A stretch of 27,587 nt of DNA from Methanoregula sp. (lineage in GTDB: Archaea; Halobacteriota; Methanomicrobia; Methanomicrobiales; Methanospirillaceae). The position numbers and the translations under genes are program-made. The DNA is taken from NCBI GenBank assembly GCA_023228295.1, contig JALOBP010000036.1, positions 1 through 27,587 on the forward strand. Direction: 5' to 3'. This document shows, piece after piece, positions 23,661 through 27,587 of the stretch (positions are counted from its first letter, which is position 1; every line of letters begins with the position of its first letter). Under the pieces are notes generated by a model that ran no database searches, was not told where the DNA came from, and saw nothing but the letters and a program-made list of their open reading frames with translations.

Positions 23661-23700
23661 TGAACCGGTTAAAAAAACGTGTTATTTTTAATCCGGTTCA
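23661..23700 (-). terminator. Hairpin terminator after the 23702 lipoprotein gene
   Basis: TGAACCGG (23661-23668) and CCGGTTCA (23693-23700) form an 8-bp stem, extended past a one-base bulge by seven A-T pairs. On the minus strand it begins next to the lipoprotein stop codon and carries a seven-T run in the inner arm. Confidence 0.6.
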
Positions 23701-23701
23701 C

Positions 23702-24157
23702 TTACACCCGTTTCAGCGTGTCGATTGAAGCGGAGAAGGGGGAAGCGTCGTGCAGGTACGTGAGTTCAATCTCGTCCTCCGATATGACCCGGCCGGTCGT
23801 GTACCCGCTGTTCTTCTCGGTTATGGTCAGGGTTTTGCCATCCGGGGATATGGCACCGGCAAATCCTGTGAGACTCATGCTGCCATCCGGGTTGGTGAAT
23901 TCAATGGTGCCGGTAAAAATCCGGTCCTTCTGTTCGGTGACGATGAATTTTATCGTCATACCGGGATAATCCGAGAACCCGATGCCCTCATCATAACCGG
24001 TCATGGGGCCGGTCCAGGTGCCGACAAGGTCCGGGATGGCAGGGGCAGATACTGCAGGGGTTGCGGTTGCAGCCGTAGTTGTCTGCGGAGCAGTTGCCGT
24101 GCACCCGCATGCGAGTACGGCAAGGACGATGACAAGGAGAGTGAGTGCGGTTTTCAT
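23702..24157 (-). CDS. Small lipoprotein, homologue of 26249-26698
   Basis: The protein is 151 residues from ATG 24157. The N-terminus is a lipoprotein signal (MKTALTLLVIVLAVLACGC), with Cys17 or Cys19 as candidate lipidated residue, then a Thr/Ala-rich linker (to about residue 38). The mature domain begins PDLVGTWTGPMTGY and is a small beta-barrel-like fold (ITEKNSGYTTGRVISEDEIEL). It is homologous along its length to the product at 26249-26698 (shared LACGCT, PDLVG.WTG, TEQK, FTG, GVI/GAI, ELSY/ELTY). The function is unknown; it is anchored outside the membrane. The promoter TATA at 24182-24191 implies a nearly leaderless mRNA, which favours this start over an upstream extension to 24319. 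Confidence 0.8.
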   Translation of the reverse strand: MKTALTLLVIVLAVLACGCTATAPQTTTAATATPAVSAPAIPDLVGTWTGPMTGYDEGIGFSDYPGMTIKFIVTEQKDRIFTGTIEFTNPDGSMSLTGFAGAISPDGKTLTITEKNSGYTTGRVISEDEIELTYLHDASPFSASIDTLKRV

Positions 24158-24181
24158 GGTATGACATTGTTGCTGGCATGC

Positions 24182-24191
24182 TAGATAAATG
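24182..24191 (-). promoter_or_regulatory. TATA box of the 23702 lipoprotein gene
   Basis: On the minus strand CATTTATCTA is centred 29 nt before ATG 24157. Transcription should begin within a few bases of the start codon. Confidence 0.45.
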
Positions 24192-24250
24192 CGATGGGAT
24201 TCCAGGCAGACCCCGGTACTCCCATGAAATCCGTGCTGGCCGGAGCATAG

Positions 24251-24312
24251 ATTTATTACATTATATACAATATGCAGGATATGGACTGCGGGATCCGCAG
24301 GACCGGAGGTGA
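24251..24312 (+). promoter_or_regulatory. Promoter and SD of the 24319 gene
   Basis: TTATATAC (24261-24268) is a TATA box predicting initiation near 24290. A perfect SD, GGAGGTGA (24305-24312), ends six bases before ATG 24319. This favours 24319 over the ATG at 24313, which directly abuts the SD. Confidence 0.6.
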
Positions 24313-24318
24313 ATGACA

Positions 24319-24588
24319 ATGACCGAGAAGAAGAAAGAGATAACCTGTAGGGGGCTCATGTTCGTAAAACAGGGCCGTATTGGGACCCGGAGCGAGGGCC
24401 CGGACTATTATCTCCAGACAAAAGACCACGAGTACAAACTTGCACGGAAGACGGAAGAACACGTGTTCAGGCCGGATTATTACCTGGAATTCTTCAACCG
24501 CAAATGGGTGGAGATTGATGCTGAGTTACAACAGGACGAACTGGTTGTAAAAGGGATCCATGAGACCTGTGCGGGCATGATGGACTGA
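24319..24588 (+). CDS. Hypothetical small protein (89 residues)
   Basis: I do not recognise a family. The protein is charged and soluble, with alternating beta-prone segments (KEITCRGLMFVKQGRIG, DYYLQTKDHEYKLARK, RKWVEIDAELQQDELVVKGI) that would suit a small OB- or SH3-like barrel. Cys residues occur near each end. The start is fixed by the strong GGAGGTGA site. It is a single gene, divergent from the 23702 lipoprotein gene and followed by a ten-T terminator. Confidence 0.75.
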   Translation: MTEKKKEITCRGLMFVKQGRIGTRSEGPDYYLQTKDHEYKLARKTEEHVFRPDYYLEFFNRKWVEIDAELQQDELVVKGIHETCAGMMD

Positions 24589-24610
24589 ACTTCATTTTCC
24601 CGGATTTTCC

Positions 24611-24620
24611 TTTTTTTTTT
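24611..24620 (+). terminator. Oligo-T terminator (T10)
   Basis: Ten consecutive T residues lie 23 nt after the 24319 gene. The adjoining TTTAAGC could also serve as the TATA region for the small gene at 24654. Confidence 0.55.
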
Positions 24621-24653
24621 AAGCACGGTCCCGATACATCTCTTTAACGTGTC

Positions 24654-24827
24654 ATGGCCCAAGTAAAGATTACCCCTATGATAAGCACTGTAACCAAGAT
24701 ACGAAGAATCCGTGACAAGTTGAGCAGGATCGGGATCAGGGAAAACAATCTCAATGATGAGGCCCTTCTCGCTGCCTACACCATCAACGGCAAAGGCAAC
24801 CTGTGTCCGGTCCCCCGGGCCCCGTAA
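24654..24827 (+). CDS. Small hypothetical protein (57 residues)
   Basis: The open frame runs from ATG 24654 to TAA 24825-24827. The product is basic in its first half (STVTKIRRIRDKLSRIGIRE) and then has DEALLAAYTINGKGNLCPVP. The pattern of amphipathic helix followed by a short helix or hairpin, with codon usage like the neighbouring genes, suggests a real gene, but no SD is seen and no family is recognised. A T-rich TATA-like region lies about 35 nt upstream. Confidence 0.45.
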   Translation: MAQVKITPMISTVTKIRRIRDKLSRIGIRENNLNDEALLAAYTINGKGNLCPVPRAP

Positions 24828-25050
24828 TTTTTATTCATCAATCTGTTCAGGGCCGGTCTTTTCCTTCTCTGCCTGTATTTCAGGATCTCCCCTGCAATAC
24901 CGGATGAGATCCCGGTGTCGCCCGTAAGAGGGCTTTTATTTTTTTGCATCGTGATCACGGTACTCCCGGGGTGACGGTGAGTCCGGATATGTATTCCTCT
25001 TGAGTTATCGATGAACCGGCTGATGGAAGTATTCGCCCGACCCGATGAAC
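24828..25050. other. Intergenic stretch before the 25131 gene
   Basis: A minus-strand open frame overlapping here (24776-24946) has no promoter or ribosome site and is not called. GCCC-GTAAGA-GGGC (24925-24938) followed by T-rich sequence (24939-24950) may be a weak terminator for the 24654 gene. Confidence 0.35.
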
Positions 25051-25053
25051 ACA

Positions 25054-25062
25054 ATATATAAT
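25054..25062 (+). promoter_or_regulatory. TATA box of the 25131 gene
   Basis: ATATATAAT is a strong TATA box, predicting initiation near 25083 and a leader of about 48 nt containing GGAGG (25115-25119). Confidence 0.55.
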
Positions 25063-25130
25063 CCACAAAATCATGTGAGAAGCCAGGCAGCGGGGAATCA
25101 CCGTTGCGGGAAATGGAGGGAATACAATCC

Positions 25131-25607
25131 ATGAGAATAATTGAAAAACCAGTGATCATCCTGGCGGCCTGGTTATGTGCGGCAGTAATCTTTGCGCCAT
25201 TCGCTCTTGCCGCGGAACAGGGTGCAGGGAACATGCAGGTTCAGCCTGCGGGCGGTATGATGAGAAACCAGTCCGGTCTGGCACCGCCCATGGGCGGGAA
25301 CGGCCCGGGCGGTATGGGCGATGGCAACATGACCCGGTTCGGCAACAGCACGATGACGCCACCGGGGTTACGGGACTTCGGTAACATGACCGCATCGGAC
25401 AGTACGATGATGCAGCATGGCCCGGGCGGGATAGGTGACGGCAATATGACAGCCCCACCCGATGCGCCGGGTTACGGGCAGGGAACCGAGGGTGGCATGG
25501 CCCGGTCCGGCGGACAGTCCACGGGCAAGAGCCAGCAGCAGTCACAGGACGATACGATTGCCAGCCTCATCAGCCAGCTCCAGGCACTGCTTGTCAACAA
25601 GGAGTGA
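25131..25607 (+). CDS. Secreted Met/Gly/Asn-rich protein with N-glycosylation sequons
   Basis: The protein is 158 residues from ATG 25131, with GGAGG eleven bases upstream; an in-frame ATG at 25113 is possible. A signal peptide covers about residues 1-28 (PVIILAAWLCAAVIFAPFALA). The mature region is low-complexity, with a repeated GPGG(M/I)GDGNMT unit (residues 58-68 and 97-107), 13 Met residues overall and five N-X-S/T sequons (Asn 46, 66, 72, 85, 105), which suggests a glycosylated surface protein. Met-rich stretches sometimes bind copper, but this is speculation. The last 20 residues (DDTIASLISQLQALLVNKE) form an amphipathic helix that may mediate assembly. No family is recognised. Confidence 0.72.
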   Translation: MRIIEKPVIILAAWLCAAVIFAPFALAAEQGAGNMQVQPAGGMMRNQSGLAPPMGGNGPGGMGDGNMTRFGNSTMTPPGLRDFGNMTASDSTMMQHGPGGIGDGNMTAPPDAPGYGQGTEGGMARSGGQSTGKSQQQSQDDTIASLISQLQALLVNKE

Positions 25608-25622
25608 TTGGGCGATACGCAG

Positions 25623-25651
25623 GGGGAATGAATTCCCCGTTGATTCTTTTT
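25623..25651 (+). terminator. Hairpin terminator after the 25131 gene
   Basis: GGGGAAT-GA-ATTCCCC (25623-25638) is a perfect 7-bp stem, followed by GTTGATTC and five T residues (25647-25651). It begins 16 nt after the stop codon. Confidence 0.6.
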
Positions 25652-26248
25652 AAGATAATTGTAAATCTGACAGGAGATACTTTTTTTATCACCCCCAACC
25701 GGGCGGGGAATTTCTGCCTTTTTTCCAGGTTCCGGCCCATGTTTACCCGGGGGAATCAACCGGGTGATCACGCCCGGGATACAAGGGGTTGAAAATACCA
25801 GAATGGCACTATAAAAAAATGCAAAATCATCCATCCCGGCAAACAGTTCCGGCACGCCATCTTCAATCCGCCCGCTCCCCGCAACCGCCCCGGGGATGAA
25901 ATGGGCTGTTTCTTTTTATGAGCATTCTTCGTGCGCTTATCCGTGCAAGTGTCTCCCCTGGTTCGCCAATCTCTTGGCCGGTGAGATCATCGAAATGCAC
26001 CGGTTCGGGAACCATTAAAGACGGGCAGGGTGTCGGGGGATTTAGCATTCACAGTTTTATTGGATGCTTCATTTTGGGCTCTGCCACAATCCGAAAGGCT
26101 CAGCCAGGGCGTGTGAGATATTCTTGTTTAACAGGTTCTGTTCCGGAAGTCCAACCCGGGTCGTGCTGTCGGCAGGAACAGGGAATGCAGATCAGTAAAC
26201 ATGAGATGTAATGGAAGAGGGAATTTAAAAAAAAAGCGGGGGGTGTTT
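25652..26248. other. Intergenic region, about 600 bases
   Basis: No convincing gene. The minus frame 25472-25855 overlaps the terminator and the 25131 gene and is a shadow. The plus frame 25918-26211 has no initiation signals. A minus-strand frame at 25863-26015 gives about 50 residues starting MVPEPVHFDDLTGQEIGEPG, which could be a small gene or remnant. T-runs at 25680-25687 and 25910-25916 are further possible terminators. Confidence 0.35.
25863..26015 (-). CDS. Doubtful small ORF (50 residues)
   Basis: It starts at ATG 26015; the frame is open to 26048. The peptide is acidic in its first half and basic in its second (ARISARRMLIKRNSPFHPRG). No SD is visible, and an AT-containing TGCTAAATC about 30 nt upstream is a weak TATA candidate. 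It may be a gene fragment or chance. Confidence 0.22.
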   Translation of the reverse strand: MVPEPVHFDDLTGQEIGEPGETLARISARRMLIKRNSPFHPRGGCGERAD

Positions 26249-26698
26249 TCAGATCTTCTGCCGGTTGAGGAGGATGATGAACGCCTTTGCATCGTCGCCG
26301 TCCTCGACATAGCTGAGTTCCAGGGTGTCCGGCCCGATCAGGTCTCCGATGATGACGCCGTATTCTTTCTCGGCAATGAAAATCTCTCCTCTCTTGTTGA
26401 TGACACCGGAGAATTCTTCGTAGTACATCTTCCCGTCCATGTCGGGATACTCTTTGTAGCCGGTGAAGGCGATCCCTTTCTGTTCGGTGATGTTGAATTC
26501 CGGCGAGCCCGCATCACGGAAGCCCTTCGCGTTGATGTGACCGGTGGTTGTCCCGGTCCAGAGGCCGACAAGGTCGGGGGTGCCGGTATCGGATACTGTA
26601 GCCGTTGTAACAGGAGCAACTGTCGCCGGTGCAGTTGACGTGCACCCGCATGCGAGCACGGAAATGGCAATGAGGAGGATAATAACTATGGTCTTCAT
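26249..26698 (-). CDS. Small lipoprotein, homologue of 23702-24157
   Basis: The protein is 149 residues from ATG 26698. The lipoprotein signal MKTIVIILLIAISVLACGC is nearly the same design as in the 23702 protein, followed by a Thr/Ala/Pro linker and a domain starting PDLVGLWTGTTTGH. Shared positions include TEQK, FTGY/FTGT, EFSGVIN against GFAGAIS, and ELSYVEDG against ELTYLHDA. It is anchored outside the membrane and its function is unknown. A TATA at 26723-26730 puts the transcription start close to the ATG. Presence of two copies within 3 kb suggests a lineage-specific paralogous family. Confidence 0.8.
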   Translation of the reverse strand: MKTIVIILLIAISVLACGCTSTAPATVAPVTTATVSDTGTPDLVGLWTGTTTGHINAKGFRDAGSPEFNITEQKGIAFTGYKEYPDMDGKMYYEEFSGVINKRGEIFIAEKEYGVIIGDLIGPDTLELSYVEDGDDAKAFIILLNRQKI

Positions 26699-26722
26699 AG
26701 GCAGGAACGTAGGGCGGGTGAG

Positions 26723-26730
26723 GTAAAATA
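26723..26730 (-). promoter_or_regulatory. TATA box of the 26249 lipoprotein gene
   Basis: On the minus strand TATTTTAC is centred about 28 nt before ATG 26698, again predicting a leaderless mRNA. Confidence 0.45.
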
Positions 26731-26793
26731 GGTGATGGGGTCTTGCCAAAAAGAGCGGGGATCGTGGTTTAACGTTTGAAGGGGGTCTTACGC

Positions 26794-27455
26794 TCAAAAC
26801 TCTGCCGCACAGACTGCATGGGACGGGGCCGGCGGGTTTGTGTAAAAGTCCGGCTGATATACTGTTGCATCAAGAGGTCCCAGATGTCCTGCTGTAACAA
26901 AACCAAGATTTCCATTGTTACCTCTTGTTCGGAAACCAAGGGTACCCCATCCATTATCAGAGGCGATTTGGAGTCCTCCGGTGAGTGGGCGGATTCTATC
27001 TATTCTGGATTCCGGTTTTTATTAGCCCCATAGACAAGAATTTGCAGGAAATATTTTTTATTCCATTTGCCTCACCGGCCTTCTGGATAACCGAATATAT
27101 TTCCAGAATTTCAGATGAAGATAGTGAACACTCTCTGTTTATCTGGACACCCATTGTTCCATACATGTCGTGTCCATGACCAATAATAGGACCATTAGGG
27201 TACGAGTATTTTTCTAGACCCGGTATTGCATCATCTGTAATTTTTTGAAGTTTGGAATACCAAGGACTTGTATTTGAGCTCGCCAATGCATAGTTTTTTC
27301 ATGTCAGCATGTGATGATCCCATCTCAGTAATGAGAATATCCTTATATCAGATATCAGAGGGGTTATCTGTCCTCACCAGCTTCTTCTCTTCTTCACTTA
27401 CCGATGATTTTTCCGCACTTACCATCGGTACAATTTCCATCGCTGCCAGCAACAT
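26794..27455 (-). pseudogene. Decayed chymotrypsin-like (S1) serine protease gene
   Basis: Pieces of one secreted protease lie in order on the minus strand but in three frames. The first (from 27455) has a signal peptide, VVLLVMLLAAMEIVPMVSA, then an acidic stretch ending at an in-frame TGA (27348-27350), and continues in the same frame as YKDILITEMGSSHADMKKL. After a shift near the A/T homopolymer at 27241-27246 the second runs KITDDAIPGLEKYSYPNG to about 27015. After another shift the third has IDRIRPLTGGLQIASDNGWG and GNLGFVTAGHLG, the GFVTAGH being the catalytic-His motif of trypsin-like proteases. It stops at 26794-26796, lacking the Asp and Ser regions. Homopolymer sequencing errors could explain the shifts but not the missing 3' part. 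Confidence 0.72.
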
Positions 27456-27482
27456 TACCAGCAGGACGACCCTGTCCTGTTT

Positions 27483-27587
27483 TCAGGTATACCCGGTTCC
27501 GTTGAACGCAATACCTTCATTATGATAGCCCGTCCAGGAGGAGATGTCGGGATTCTTTGTGATCTGTACGTTGACCGGTACCATGCC
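27483..27587 (-). CDS. C-terminal end of an unidentified gene, cut by the window edge
   Basis: A minus-strand frame enters from the right edge and ends at TGA 27483-27485. The visible 34 residues include VPVNVQITKNPDISSWTGYH and NEGIAFNGTGYT. It has no recognisable domain and could be the end of an extracellular protein or part of the adjoining decayed protease region. Confidence 0.3.
   Translation of the reverse strand, partial: GMVPVNVQITKNPDISSWTGYHNEGIAFNGTGYT

Noticed and set aside
24776..25234. A minus-strand open frame including a 57-residue segment starting MQKNKSPLTGDTG.
   Set aside because: It overlaps two better-supported plus-strand genes and has no TATA box or SD.
25472..25855. 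A 127-residue minus-strand open frame with a hydrophobic start.
   Set aside because: It overlaps the 3' end and terminator of the well-supported 25131 gene and has no initiation signals.
26776..27033. A Cys-rich plus-strand frame of 85 residues.
   Set aside because: It is antisense to the GFVTAGH-containing protease fragment and has no initiation signals.
27268..27525. An 85-residue Ser-rich plus-strand frame.
   Set aside because: It is the antisense of the protease relic, whose signal peptide and acidic region explain the composition.

Overview
The window looks like a chromosomal segment of a methanogenic archaeon, most likely of the order Methanomicrobiales (Methanoregula-like). This is an inference from gene families: a DUF2115/UPF0305 protein, a FilR1-type winged-helix regulator, a UbiA-family prenyltransferase, NEW3-domain surface proteins, small Thr/Pro-linker lipoproteins and membrane-anchored two-wHTH regulators. 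Promoters are archaeal: TATA boxes lie about 25-30 nt before several start codons (leaderless mRNAs), Shine-Dalgarno (SD) sites are of the GGTGA/GGAGG type, and terminators are oligo-T. I see no rRNA, tRNA, CRISPR array or complete insertion sequence.

Layout. (1) 192-5474, minus strand: a tightly overlapped polyphosphate operon of polyphosphate kinase (ppk1), a CHAD-HD protein and a Ppx/GppA exopolyphosphatase with its own HD domain, with a DUF2115 gene upstream. (2) 6332-6964: a repeat-rich, non-coding module sharing an element with the first 76 bases of the window. (3) 6965-7717: a SAM methyltransferase. (4) 7927-11586: a branched-chain amino acid operon (citramalate/isopropylmalate synthase, ilvB, ilvN) behind two candidate promoters, one carrying a perfect palindrome. 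(5) 11839-13456: a FilR1 regulator converging on a UbiA-type prenyltransferase. (6) 13457-15827: unfamiliar genes and long intergenic DNA. (7) 15883-19368, minus strand: an ABC-2 exporter operon (ATPase, permease, membrane-anchored NEW3 protein), divergent from a secreted protein plus membrane-bound double-wHTH regulator pair (19631-21093). (8) 21406-23311: an uncharacterised three-gene operon whose first gene is a paralogue of 15381-15827. (9) 23702-27587: two homologous lipoproteins, small hypothetical proteins, a Met/Gly-rich secreted protein with five N-glycosylation sequons, and a decayed chymotrypsin-like protease gene at the right edge.

The most interesting signals are: (a) the polyphosphate kinase/CHAD-HD/exopolyphosphatase operon in a methanogen; (b) an ATTAAAAAATT element repeated at 18-19 bp spacing in front of three separate loci (13497, 15309, 21333), two of which drive paralogous 148-residue proteins of unknown function, suggesting a small regulon; (c) the uncharacterised operon 21406-23311; and (d) the exporter and divergent membrane-regulator module.
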